DNA of 64,000 bases, taken from NCBI GenBank assembly GCA_016714815.1, contig JADKBZ010000016.1, forward strand, positions 62,001 to 126,000. Reading direction: 5' to 3'. This document shows positions 1-8,704 of this stretch, in pieces. The DNA comes from Holophagales bacterium (GTDB lineage Bacteria; Acidobacteriota; Thermoanaerobaculia; UBA5066). Below the pieces are notes generated by a model, which had not been told where the DNA came from, did not search any database, and was given only the letters and a program-made list of their open reading frames with translations. Each line of letters opens with the position of its first letter. The stretch's first letter is position 1. The position numbers were made by a program, and so were the translations under genes.

Positions 1-2
1 CC

Positions 3-2618
3 GTGCGTCTCTTCGCTCCCGGCACCGAGATCGGCCGGCGGTACGAGGTGCACGGCGTCCTCGGCATGGGCGGCTCGGCGGTCGTCTACGAGGCGTTCGA
101 CCGGGAGCTGAAGCGCCGGGTCGCGCTGAAGGTCCTCCGGACGGACCGGACGTCGGAGGCGTCGCTGAAACGGTTCCGGCACGAGGTGGCGATCGCGCGA
201 GACGCGGCCGGGAGCCGCCTCGTCCGGGTTTTCGACATCGGCCAGTCGGGCGGGACGGTCTTCCTGACGATGGAGCTCGTCGAGGGGGAGTCGCTCCGCG
301 AGCTCCTCTCCCGCGGGCCGCTCGCTCCGGAGCGGGCGGTCGGGATCGGGACGGAGGTCCTGCACGCGCTGGCCGACCTGCACCGTCTCGGCATCGTCCA
401 CCGGGACGTGAAGCCCGGGAACATCCTCATCGCGGCGACGGGGGAGGTGAAGCTCGCCGACTTCGGCCTCGCGCGCCACTGGGAGGGGGCGGAGACGCGC
501 GTGACCGAGCCGGAGGGGCTCGTCGGGACGGTGGAGTACCTCTCCCCCGAGCAGGCGCTCGGCGACCTCCTCGACGCGCGGAGCGACCTCTACTCCTTCG
601 GCGTCGTCCTCTTCGAGATGCTCGCGGGGAAGGTTCCGCTGCGCGGCGACTCGGCCATCGGGACGATCGTCGCGCACATTCGCCAGGAGCCGCCCGACGT
701 GAGGAAGGTCCGGCCGAAGGCGCCCACGTGGCTCGCGGGGGTCGTGGCGCGCCTCCTCGCGAAGGACCGGGAGAGGCGCTACACGACGGCCGACGACGTT
801 CTCGCCGATCTCGGAGCCCGGAGGGCGCGCAGAGCGCCCCGCCGGCTCAGCCGGCGCTTCGTCCTGGGCGGGGCGGCGGCGTTCCTTGCGGCGCTCATTC
901 TCCTGGCGCTCGTGCCGGTCTTCCCGTGGAACCAGCCGCGCCTGTCGCGCCTCGTTCCGGACGGCGCCGGGGGAGTCCAGGCGCTCGACGGCGAGGGCCG
1001 GCTCCTCTGGCGGCGCCCGGACGCGGAATCGGGCCGGAGCGTGGCGCTCGTCCGGCTCGCAGAGGGGCGTACCGCGGCCGTCGCCGTCCGGGGCGGCCTC
1101 ACCGAGCCGAAGAAGGCGCTCGAGATCCTCGACCCGTCCACCGGCCGGACCCTCTCGGAGATGCCGCTCCCCGACCCGGCCGACACGTTCGCGGGATTCG
1201 CGAATACGTACATTCCGGGGGCGGTTCTCGCCTTCGACGTCGAAGGGGACGGCGTCGACGAGGTCGCGGTGACGCTCGCGAACAGCCCGCTCTTCCCCTC
1301 GGCGACCTACGTCTGCGACCTCGCGAATCGGCGGGTCCTCGCGGCATTCCACGGTTCGGGGCATCACTACGCGGCGGCCGCGGCGGACGTCGACGGGGAC
1401 GGGCGGAAGGAGCTCGTTCTCGCCGGCTACAACAACCGGATGGGGTACTCCGGCGCGGTGGCGGCGTTCCGGGTTCCGAAGGACGGGGGGATCCTGACCG
1501 GCGGGACCGAGCTCCCGTTCGCGGAATCGCCGGACCGCCCGACCTGGGAGGGCTGGTCCCCGCATCTGGCCTGGTACGCCCTCGTGCCGCTCGCCGCCGT
1601 CGGTGGGAGAGCGTCCATCTCCGTCGACACCACCGGAGGAGTCCTGGGTATCGGACCGTTCGGTCCCCGCCGGGTCGAGCTGGCGCTCGACGGCTTCCCG
1701 CCAGGACCCCGCGAACGCGGGGAGGAGCGGCGGCGCGCCCTCGCACGCGAAGAGGCGTACGTTCACCTTCGCGAGACGGCGCGACTCGGCGAAACGGGCG
1801 ACCCCGCGGAGGGGTTGGCCGAGGCGGAGCGGGCGCTGGAGAGGTCCCGGGCCGCGGGTGACGTTCCGCTCACGCAGTGGGCGTCCCGCGTCCGGGCGAA
1901 GGCTTTTCTCGACGCCGGGCGCCCGGCCGACGCCGACTCGGCCTGGGTCTCTTCCTTCGAGCGCCATGGGGAGCCAGCGCCCGTCGCCCTCGAGGCGGGC
2001 CGGGCGTTCCACCTCAAGGGAGAGCTCGACCGGGCGATCTCGTGGTACCGGCGAGGCCTCGGGGGACGCGGCAGCCACGCGAGGGGCGGTCATCACCCCC
2101 GCGACCTCCTCGGCGGCGAGGTGCTCGCCCTCGGCGAAACGGGCCGATGGGAAGACGCCGCGATCGAGATCGACAGGTTCGAGGCGGCCTATCCCCTCCT
2201 CGTTTCCGATGCGGCGGTACTGCGTGGCTACGTCGCGTGGCGAACGTTGCGCCGGCCGCGCCGCCTCGAAGGCAGGAAGGACGAACCCGGGCTCATTCGA
2301 TACTGGGGGCTCGAGATCCGCCGCGTCCTCGGCGACGCGCCGGCCACCCTCCTCGGCGAGGTCGACCGGCTCGGCCGGGAGGTGGAGGACGTGGCCCCGC
2401 TCCTGGCGTCGCTGCGGGCGGAGCTCCTGTTCGACACGGGTCGCGTGGCCGAAGGGAAGGCGCTCGCCGCCGAGGCCGTGGCCGACGCCACGCGTGAAGC
2501 GAAGGGCGACGTCGGCATCCGGGCCCACCTCGCTCTCGTCGCGGAGAGAGCCCGGCGCCGCGGAGTCCTCTCCGCCGAGCCCGCGGAGCCTCCGGGTCGA
2601 CGGGTAAGCCGGCGCTGA
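3..2618 (+). CDS. Membrane-anchored Ser/Thr protein kinase with periplasmic FG-GAP-like repeats (5' end possibly cut)
   Basis: Hanks-type kinase domain at about residues 13-270: glycine loop GMGGSAVVYE, VALK lysine at 43, HRD at 133-135, DFG in KLADFGLA, and SPEQ in the activation segment. A hydrophobic segment at about 285-310 should cross the inner membrane. The outer part has FG-GAP/VCBS-like units with calcium-type loops (DVEGDG, DVDGDG), then an alpha-helical TPR-like C-terminus (AFHLKGELDRAISWYR). It should phosphorylate cytoplasmic targets in response to something sensed outside; the ligand is unknown. GTG at 3 is the first possible start, but the paralogue at 42981-45692 has about 30 extra residues before the matching RLFA segment, so the true start may lie left of the window. 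Family sure; sensor function inferred. Confidence 0.9.
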   Translation: MRLFAPGTEIGRRYEVHGVLGMGGSAVVYEAFDRELKRRVALKVLRTDRTSEASLKRFRHEVAIARDAAGSRLVRVFDIGQSGGTVFLTMELVEGESLRELLSRGPLAPERAVGIGTEVLHALADLHRLGIVHRDVKPGNILIAATGEVKLADFGLARHWEGAETRVTEPEGLVGTVEYLSPEQALGDLLDARSDLYSFGVVLFEMLAGKVPLRGDSAIGTIVAHIRQEPPDVRKVRPKAPTWLAGVVARLLAKDRERRYTTADDVLADLGARRARRAPRRLSRRFVLGGAAAFLAALILLALVPVFPWNQPRLSRLVPDGAGGVQALDGEGRLLWRRPDAESGRSVALVRLAEGRTAAVAVRGGLTEPKKALEILDPSTGRTLSEMPLPDPADTFAGFANTYIPGAVLAFDVEGDGVDEVAVTLANSPLFPSATYVCDLANRRVLAAFHGSGHHYAAAAADVDGDGRKELVLAGYNNRMGYSGAVAAFRVPKDGGILTGGTELPFAESPDRPTWEGWSPHLAWYALVPLAAVGGRASISVDTTGGVLGIGPFGPRRVELALDGFPPGPRERGEERRRALAREEAYVHLRETARLGETGDPAEGLAEAERALERSRAAGDVPLTQWASRVRAKAFLDAGRPADADSAWVSSFERHGEPAPVALEAGRAFHLKGELDRAISWYRRGLGGRGSHARGGHHPRDLLGGEVLALGETGRWEDAAIEIDRFEAAYPLLVSDAAVLRGYVAWRTLRRPRRLEGRKDEPGLIRYWGLEIRRVLGDAPATLLGEVDRLGREVEDVAPLLASLRAELLFDTGRVAEGKALAAEAVADATREAKGDVGIRAHLALVAERARRRGVLSAEPAEPPGRRVSRR

Positions 2619-2723
2619 CGGCTTCGGAACCTCACGTCGGGGCCGTGGAGTCCACGGTTCCCGGCGGCCGTTCCCCTCCCCCGGAAGTTTCCCGTGCCCT
2701 TCGATTGCGCCATCATCGGAGCC

Positions 2724-4490
2724 ATGGCACCCGTCCTCCCGCTCGTCCTGGCGGCGGCTCTCGCCGCCGCCCCCGCGCCCCCGCGCCCCGAAACGAGCGC
2801 CCCGCACGGCCCTCTTCCCGATGCGCTGATCCGCGCCCGCGTCGGGACGCACCTGGACCGGCTCGCCGCCCTCGGCTACACGGGCGCCGTCCTCGTCCTG
2901 CGCAATGGCAGGCCCGTGGTCGAACGCGCTTGGGGCTATGCGGATCGCGACAAGGGGATCCGGGCCGACACCCGCTCCACCTGGAACCTCGGCTCCGTCA
3001 CCAAGCAGTTCACGGCGGCGGCCATCCTGAAGCTCGAGGAGCGGGGGAAGCTCCGCACCACCGACTCCATCACGCGCTGGTTCCCCGAAGCCCAGGGCGC
3101 CAAGCGCACCATCACCATTCACCAACTCCTCACGCACACCGCGGGCTTCGAGTCGGACTACGCGCCCGGCGACTACGTTCCCAACACGCGCGCCGAGTAC
3201 ATGGCGCGCATGCTCGCCGCGCCCCTTCAGTCGCCTCCCGGCACAGAGCACTCGTACGCGAACTCCGGCTACTCGATGCTCGCCGCCATCATCGAGATGG
3301 TCACCGGAAAGGAGTACGAGGCGGCGCTCACCGACCTCGTCCTCGCCCCCGCCGGAATGACCGAGACCGGCTACCTGCGGCCCAACTGGGCACCCGGGCG
3401 GATCACCCACGGCTATCAGGACGGCCGCGACTGGGGGACGATCGTCGACCGTCTGAAGGTACCGGGCGCCCCCTTCTGGGCGCTGCGCGGAAACGGCGGC
3501 CTGCAGACGACGCTGGCCGACATGACGCGCTGGGAGCGCGCCCTCACGAGCAACACCGTCCTCGCCGCTTCGTCGCGCCGGAAGTTCATGACCGGCCACG
3601 TGAGCGAGGGGGGGCAGGGCGACTCGCGGTACGCGTACGGCTGGGCCGTCCACCCGAGCGAGCGGGGGACGCGCGTGGTCGAGCACAACGGCGGCAACGG
3701 CATCTACGTGGCGGAATTTCGCCGCCTCGTCGACGAGGGGATCACGATCTTCGTCACCTCGAGCGTCGCCGAGCTGACGGCGACGCCCGTCGTCGATGCG
3801 GTCGAGGAGCTCGTCTTCGGCGGCGCGGTGGAGCTGCCGCCGGCGGTCGCGGCGGTCGACGGGAAGGAGCTCGCGGCGTTCGCGGGCCGGTGGCGCACCG
3901 AGGGGGGCGAGCCGCTCGACGTCGAGGCCCGGGACGGTCGCCTGCTCGTTCGCGCCGGTGGCCCCTCTTCGTGGCTTCTGCTCACCCTCGGCGACACCGC
4001 GCAGTCGCCGCGCGAGAGCGAGCTGGCCGCGAAGGCGCTCGCCATCTGGCAGGCGGCCTCCAGGGGCGACGCGAAGCCGCTCTTCGAAGCTCTCGGGGGA
4101 AGGGAGCCCCTCGATCAGCTCACGGAGCAGGTGAAGGGCCTCGCCGCCGATCGCGCCGAACGCCTCGGCGCTCTGAAGGAGGTCTCGCTCCTCGGTTCCG
4201 TGCGGCGGAACGGCGGCATCGTCGTCAGCACGGTACGTCTCGACTTCGAGCGCGCCGTCGTCTCGAACGTCCTCGTCTGGGGTCCCGACGGCACCCTCAG
4301 CGACCGGATCGCACGGCCGCTCGCTCCGGCCGTCTTCGTCCCGGTCGGCCCGGGCGCGTTCCAGAGGTTCGACCTGCGCGGCGGACCGCCGGACCCCGCC
4401 GTGCGGCTCGAGCGGGACGGCGAAACGGGCCGGATCGCCCTCGTGGCGCCCGGCGGCCGGCGGGTCGTCTTCACGAAGCCGTCGCCCTGA
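2724..4490 (+). CDS. Secreted serine hydrolase, beta-lactamase / penicillin-binding fold
   Basis: 588 aa. The N-terminus is a signal peptide (APVLPLVLAAALAAAPA). The serine-beta-lactamase/class C fold follows with SVTK (Ser91, Lys94), a Y-A-N motif in HSYANSGY and a KTG-like box in EHNGGNG. The last 200 residues form a separate beta-rich extension typical of esterase/D-aminopeptidase-like members, not of true beta-lactamases. Probably a periplasmic or secreted esterase or peptidase on an unknown substrate; resistance should not be assumed. ATG at 2724 was chosen because the signal peptide begins there; an in-frame upstream start at 2694 would add ten polar residues. Follows the kinase on the same strand with a 105 bp gap. 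Confidence 0.88.
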   Translation: MAPVLPLVLAAALAAAPAPPRPETSAPHGPLPDALIRARVGTHLDRLAALGYTGAVLVLRNGRPVVERAWGYADRDKGIRADTRSTWNLGSVTKQFTAAAILKLEERGKLRTTDSITRWFPEAQGAKRTITIHQLLTHTAGFESDYAPGDYVPNTRAEYMARMLAAPLQSPPGTEHSYANSGYSMLAAIIEMVTGKEYEAALTDLVLAPAGMTETGYLRPNWAPGRITHGYQDGRDWGTIVDRLKVPGAPFWALRGNGGLQTTLADMTRWERALTSNTVLAASSRRKFMTGHVSEGGQGDSRYAYGWAVHPSERGTRVVEHNGGNGIYVAEFRRLVDEGITIFVTSSVAELTATPVVDAVEELVFGGAVELPPAVAAVDGKELAAFAGRWRTEGGEPLDVEARDGRLLVRAGGPSSWLLLTLGDTAQSPRESELAAKALAIWQAASRGDAKPLFEALGGREPLDQLTEQVKGLAADRAERLGALKEVSLLGSVRRNGGIVVSTVRLDFERAVVSNVLVWGPDGTLSDRIARPLAPAVFVPVGPGAFQRFDLRGGPPDPAVRLERDGETGRIALVAPGGRRVVFTKPSP

Positions 4491-4552
4491 CCCGGCGTCC
4501 CGCGCGGCGCCGGCTGGACAGCGGGGAGCCGCGCGCCCGTGGAGCCGCGGCG

Positions 4553-5326
4553 TCAGGCCCGCTGCAGCAGCAGGACGGCGGTGACGCCGAGGCCGATGAC
4601 GACGACGGCCGCCCTCGCCTTCTCCTTGCCGATCCGCCGGGCGAAGCGCGCCCCGGCGTAGCCGCCGATCGTCGCCCCCGCGATCATGACGAGCGCGACC
4701 GGCCAGAGGACGGCGCCGTTGAAGATGAACCAGGCGGCGGCGACGGCGTTGATCGTGATGCCGAAGAAGTTCTTCAGCCCGTTCATCGCGTGGATGTCGG
4801 TGAGGCCGAGGAAGCCGAGGACGACGAGCATCAGGATCCCGATTCCCGCGCCGAAGTAGCCGCCGTAGACGGCGACGGCGAGCTGTGCGAGCGTCGCGAC
4901 GCCCCAGCGTGCCGCCGTCGGGCCTCCCGGGGCGTGGACCTCGACGTCTCCCTTCCGCTTGGCCAGGACGATCTGGAGGAGGAAGAGGAGCGTCGCGAAG
5001 AGGACGAGGAACGGGGCGAGGCTCGCGAAGAGCTTCTCGGGGGTCTTCAGGAGGAGGACCGACCCGATGGCGCCGCCGACGAGGCTCGGGAGGAAGAGGG
5101 TCTTCAGCCACGCGCGGTGCGTCGACACCTCGCGCCGGTAGCCGGCGAGGCTCGCGGCGGCGCCGGGGAGGAGCGCGATCGTCGACGTGGCGTTCGCCTG
5201 GATCGCCGGGACGCCGAGAAGGAGGAGCGTCGGGAAGGTGAGGATCGTCCCGCCCCCCGCGAGGGCGTTCATGACGCCCGCGGCGGCCGACGAGGCGAGG
5301 AGGGCGGCGATCGCCCCAGCCGTCAC
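4553..5326 (-). CDS. Sulfite exporter TauE/SafE family membrane protein
   Basis: 257 aa, the usual size for TauE/SafE. About eight hydrophobic segments in two halves. The first half carries the family signature GVMNALAGGGTILTFPTLL; the second repeats it as GGYFGAGIGILMLVVLGFLG. Family members export sulfite, sulfoacetate or related organic anions across the inner membrane; the substrate here is unknown. The open frame runs far upstream because of high G+C, but the GTG at 5326 has a GGAG eight bases before it and starts just ahead of the first membrane segment. Divergent from the gene at 5405, with a 78 bp gap. Confidence 0.88.
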   Translation of the reverse strand: MTAGAIAALLASSAAAGVMNALAGGGTILTFPTLLLLGVPAIQANATSTIALLPGAAASLAGYRREVSTHRAWLKTLFLPSLVGGAIGSVLLLKTPEKLFASLAPFLVLFATLLFLLQIVLAKRKGDVEVHAPGGPTAARWGVATLAQLAVAVYGGYFGAGIGILMLVVLGFLGLTDIHAMNGLKNFFGITINAVAAAWFIFNGAVLWPVALVMIAGATIGGYAGARFARRIGKEKARAAVVVIGLGVTAVLLLQRA

Positions 5327-5389
5327 GCCGGCTCCGGGGGAGAGGTGCGCAGCGTGACCTTCACGCTCCGGATCATGCCATCCGTCGGC

Positions 5390-5395
5390 TATTCT
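5390..5395 (+). promoter_or_regulatory. Possible -10 element (TATTCT) of the 5405 gene
   Basis: TATTCT matches the sigma70 -10 consensus at four of six positions and ends nine bases before the ATG at 5405, with no Shine-Dalgarno between. If used, the mRNA would be nearly leaderless. No convincing -35 is visible. Weak call. Confidence 0.28.
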
Positions 5396-5404
5396 CCGCC
5401 CCGA

Positions 5405-6253
5405 ATGCGCAGACGGATCGGACTCTGGCTCCTCGCCCTCCTCCTCACGCTGTCCTCGGCCATCTGGCAGCGCCTCACCGGCCCGACGAACCCCGTCCGC
5501 GGGAAGGTGACGCTCGGAGGGGACGAGATCCGTCTCCGCCTCCTCCGCTCCCAGGGAGGCGACGGCGACCAGCCGGTCGTCGTGAAGGGGATTGATCCGC
5601 AGGTGACCGGGAGCGTGGCCTGGCGCCGCTATCCGACGAAAGACCCCTTCGTCCTCCTCCCGATGGTCCGCGAGGGGGGCGAGCTGAAGGCCGCGCTGCC
5701 GCACCAGCCCCCGGCGGGGAAGCTCGAGTACCAGGTGCGGCTGCAGCGCGGGGCCGAGACGGTCGTCTTCCCGGCCAAGCCGGCCATCACGCGGTTCAAG
5801 GGGGCCGTGCCCGCGGTGATCCTGGCGCCGCACATCGTCACGATGTTCACGGGGATGCTCGTCGCCAACGCGGCCGGCCTCCTCGCCCTGCGCGGCGAGA
5901 AGAGCCTCCTGCGGATCTCCCTCGTCGTCATCGGCCTCCTGTCCATTGGCGGGCTCTTCCTCGGGCCGCTCGTCCAGAAGGCCGCGTTCGGGGCGTATTG
6001 GACCGGCTGGCCCTTCGGCACCGACCTGACCGACAACAAGACCGCCGTCGCCGTCCTCGCGTGGGTCGTCGCCGCGTTCCTGGCGCGCGGGGGGCGCGAC
6101 GCGCGCGTCGCCGTCGGCATCGCGGCGGTCGTCACGCTCGCCGTCTTCATGGTCCCCCACAGCGCCTGGGGCTCGCAGGTCGACTGGTCGAAGGTGAAGG
6201 AGGGGACCCCGGCCGCCGCCGCTCCGGCGGCGGTCCCGACCCCCGGCGGGTAG
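5405..6253 (+). CDS. Hypothetical inner-membrane protein with periplasmic domain
   Basis: 282 aa, function not recognised. A first membrane helix (LWLLALLLTLSSAIW) is followed by a soluble beta-rich domain of about 110 residues. Four more hydrophobic segments follow (APHIVTMFTGMLVANAAG, LRISLVVIGLLSIGGLFLG, TAVAVLAWVVAAFLA, VAVGIAAVVTLAVFMVP). The conserved-looking histidines (PHIV, PHSAWGS) and charged loop WPFGTDLTDNKT may matter. An alternative ATG at 5375 would add ten residues; 5405 was preferred because it starts just before the membrane helix. Divergent from the TauE gene, so the two may share a control region. Confidence 0.75.
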   Translation: MRRRIGLWLLALLLTLSSAIWQRLTGPTNPVRGKVTLGGDEIRLRLLRSQGGDGDQPVVVKGIDPQVTGSVAWRRYPTKDPFVLLPMVREGGELKAALPHQPPAGKLEYQVRLQRGAETVVFPAKPAITRFKGAVPAVILAPHIVTMFTGMLVANAAGLLALRGEKSLLRISLVVIGLLSIGGLFLGPLVQKAAFGAYWTGWPFGTDLTDNKTAVAVLAWVVAAFLARGGRDARVAVGIAAVVTLAVFMVPHSAWGSQVDWSKVKEGTPAAAAPAAVPTPGG

Positions 6254-6381
6254 GGCTCCACGGCCCGGCCTCTCGTAACCCGTTCGGGGGATGCGCAGGG
6301 GAAGGGCATTGGTGATAGTTGGCGTCGTCTGGACCAGACCGGGAGCCGGGGAATGCCGGAACCGTGCTGCGGGAGGGCGAC

Positions 6382-7242
6382 ATGCCGGACCAGGAGCGAT
6401 TCGAGCAGACGGAAGGGTGGGGGCCGGATGGACCCGGTGGCGTTGCACCGGTCGCAGAAGCCCGCCTCCCGGGAATGCGCCTGGCAGGCGCCTGCGGGTC
6501 CTGCGACGTCGCCCGGGAGCTCGCCACCGAGAAGGCCCGCCTCGCTGCCTGGCTGGCTCACGAGCTGCGGACGCCCCTCAACTGCGTCCTCGGCTATGCC
6601 GAGCTCCTCTGCGAGCAGCTCGCGCTCCCCGGCCGCCGTGAACTGCTGTCCGACGCCGAGCGCGTGAGGGACCTCGCCCTTCACCAGCTCGCCCTCCTCG
6701 ACGACGTCCTCGACCTCGCCCGGCTCGAGCACGGCAGCGTCCCCTTCCGGACCGGGCCGGTCGACGGGACCCGCGTCCTCGGGCACGTCGCGGCGGCGGC
6801 GCTTCCCCTCGTCCAGCGGGGGGGCAACCGCCTCTACCTCTCCGTCGACTCCGAGGTCTGGGTCCTCGCCGACGAGACGCGCCTTCGGCAGGTCCTTCTG
6901 AACCTCGTCGGAAACGCCGCGAAGTTCACCCGCGACGGTCTCGTCGCGCTCGGCTCGACGGCGCGCGACGGGACCGTCTCCCTCCACGTCCGCGACACCG
7001 GCTGCGGGATGACCGCGGCGGAAGCGGAGCGGATCTTCCGGCCGTTCCAGCAGGCGAATGCCGCCGTCGCGTCGGCGTACGGCGGCTCCGGGCTCGGCCT
7101 GGCCATATCGAAGGAGCTGTGCGAGCGGATGGGCGGGTCGATCTCGCTCGAGAGCGCCGTCGGGGAGGGGACGACCTTCACCGTCACCCTCCCCGCGGCC
7201 ACTCCTCCGGGAAACGGCGTCAGGGAATCGGCTTCAGCGTGA
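6382..7242 (+). CDS. Soluble sensor histidine kinase
   Basis: 286 aa with no membrane segment. The H-box HELRTPLNCVLGYAEL is followed by N-box (LLNLVGNAAKFT), G1 (VRDTGCGM), F-box (IFRPFQQAN) and G2 (GGSGLGLAISKEL), so the full HisKA plus HATPase_c core is present. The N-terminal 40 residues hold a CGSC pair but no recognisable sensor domain, so it may sense through a partner or through those cysteines. No response regulator is adjacent; it is an orphan. ATG 6382 was chosen because GGGAGG sits six bases upstream; the frame is open to 6319. Its end overlaps the convergent M16 gene by 23 bp. Confidence 0.9.
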   Translation: MPDQERFEQTEGWGPDGPGGVAPVAEARLPGMRLAGACGSCDVARELATEKARLAAWLAHELRTPLNCVLGYAELLCEQLALPGRRELLSDAERVRDLALHQLALLDDVLDLARLEHGSVPFRTGPVDGTRVLGHVAAAALPLVQRGGNRLYLSVDSEVWVLADETRLRQVLLNLVGNAAKFTRDGLVALGSTARDGTVSLHVRDTGCGMTAAEAERIFRPFQQANAAVASAYGGSGLGLAISKELCERMGGSISLESAVGEGTTFTVTLPAATPPGNGVRESASA

Positions 7243-8704
7243 GCGGGTCGCGCAGCGCGACCCGCGAGAGCGGAAGCTTCGCCGCGTCCTTGAGCGCCCC
7301 CGGATGGTCCGGGTCGCCCGCTTCGATCCCGGACGCCTTGCCGACCGCGAGGACGACGAGCTTCTCGGGGTCGAGGAGCCTCCTCGCCAGCTTCTGGACG
7401 TCGGGGGCGGTCACCGCCCGGACCTTCTCCCGGTAGTCGACCCACCAGTCCTCGGGCCAGCCGGTGAGATGCTCCTCCGCGAACCGGTTCGCGATGGCCT
7501 GGCGGCTTCCCCACTGGGCCGGGAACGACTCGACGAGCCCGTCCTGGATCGAGGTCAGCTCGGCCACGGTGAGTGGCTCGTCCTTCAGCCGCTGCATCTC
7601 GGCGAGCGCGAGGCGGAGGGCGTAGGCGACGGTCGTGTTCTTCGTCTGCAGGCCGCCGGTGAGGTCGCCGCGGTAGAACGGCCCTTCGCCGAGAGCCGTC
7701 CTCACGCCGTACGTGAGCCCTTCGTCGGAGCGGATCTTCTTCATCAGCCGGGCCGCGAAGCCGCCGCCGCCGAGGACGTGGTTCATCACCATCGCCGGGT
7801 ACCAGTCGGGGTCCGAGCGGCGCATGCCGGGGAAGGCCCACTGGAGCATCGCCTGCGGGGCGTCCTTGTCGCAGACGTAGAGGCCGGGCTTGCGGGTGAA
7901 GTCCGGCGCCGGGACCTTCGGGCTCGGGCGCGCCGAAGTGCCGGGCGCGATCGCCCCGACCGTCCGGTTCAGGAGGTCGGTCATGGCCTTCTTCTCGAAC
8001 TTCCCGGAGACGGCGACCGCGAGGTTCGCCGGGTGGAGGAGTCCCGAATGGAAGGCGAGGAGGTCCTCGCGCGAGATCGCGTCGAGGCTCGCGGCCGTCG
8101 TGTTTTCCGTGGCGAAGAACTTCTCGCCGAAGAGGAGAGTGGGCATCTGGATCTGGGCGATCGACGTGACGGCGTCGTTGCGCCGCTCGAGCGCCTGCCT
8201 CGCGCTCTTCTTGGCGAGGTCGAGCCGGTCCTGCGCGAAGGCCGGCTGCGTGAGCGCCTGCATCAGCAGGTCGACGCCCTCGGCCAGGTCCTTCTCCTGG
8301 ACCTGGAGATAGAGGCTGCCGCTCGTGTTCCCGCAGCTGCTCGAGAGGGTGGCCGCGAGGGCCTCGAGGCGGTCCTCGACCGCGGCGGCGTCCTTCTTCT
8401 GCGTTCCGCCGACGGCGAGCTGCGATCCGAAGAGGCTCGCGAGACCTTCCTTGCCGGCCGGCTCCAGGTACGCGCCGCCCCGCCACCAGACGGTGATCCT
8501 CACGAGCGGGACCCCCGTCGGGTCGGAGACGAGGTACGCCGGGACCTTGTTCCTGAGGACGACCTTCGCGTCCTTCGCCTTCGGCACCTGGAACGTGAGG
8601 GGGGCGTACGCCAGCTTCTCGGGGCGGTCGGGGATCGCCTGGCCGGAGGCCGAGGACGCCGACACGGCGAGCAGAAGGGCGGTGCAATTCACGAAACGGT
8701 TCAT
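7220..8704 (-). CDS. M16 family peptidase-like subunit lacking the zinc motif
   Basis: 494 aa with a signal peptide (MNRFVNCTALLLAVSASSASG). It has the two-domain M16 fold, but where the catalytic partner has HLFEH this protein has SQLAVG after EGLASLFG, so the zinc site is missing. The late motif SDEGLTYGVRT carries the Arg/Tyr pair that M16 non-catalytic subunits supply to the partner's substrate pocket. It therefore probably forms a heterodimer with the upstream-encoded 8701-10377 product in the periplasm. The start ATG overlaps that gene's stop as ATGA, indicating translational coupling and fixing the start. Confidence 0.92.
   Translation of the reverse strand: MNRFVNCTALLLAVSASSASGQAIPDRPEKLAYAPLTFQVPKAKDAKVVLRNKVPAYLVSDPTGVPLVRITVWWRGGAYLEPAGKEGLASLFGSQLAVGGTQKKDAAAVEDRLEALAATLSSSCGNTSGSLYLQVQEKDLAEGVDLLMQALTQPAFAQDRLDLAKKSARQALERRNDAVTSIAQIQMPTLLFGEKFFATENTTAASLDAISREDLLAFHSGLLHPANLAVAVSGKFEKKAMTDLLNRTVGAIAPGTSARPSPKVPAPDFTRKPGLYVCDKDAPQAMLQWAFPGMRRSDPDWYPAMVMNHVLGGGGFAARLMKKIRSDEGLTYGVRTALGEGPFYRGDLTGGLQTKNTTVAYALRLALAEMQRLKDEPLTVAELTSIQDGLVESFPAQWGSRQAIANRFAEEHLTGWPEDWWVDYREKVRAVTAPDVQKLARRLLDPEKLVVLAVGKASGIEAGDPDHPGALKDAAKLPLSRVALRDPLTLKPIP

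Noticed and set aside
2724..4490. Antibiotic beta-lactamase
   Set aside because: Length, C-terminal extension and divergent KTG box fit esterase/peptidase relatives.
2645..6253. 1202-residue open frame
   Set aside because: Most of it is a shadow of the serine hydrolase and TauE genes, with Arg/Pro-rich low-complexity translation; only the part from 5405 is a credible gene.
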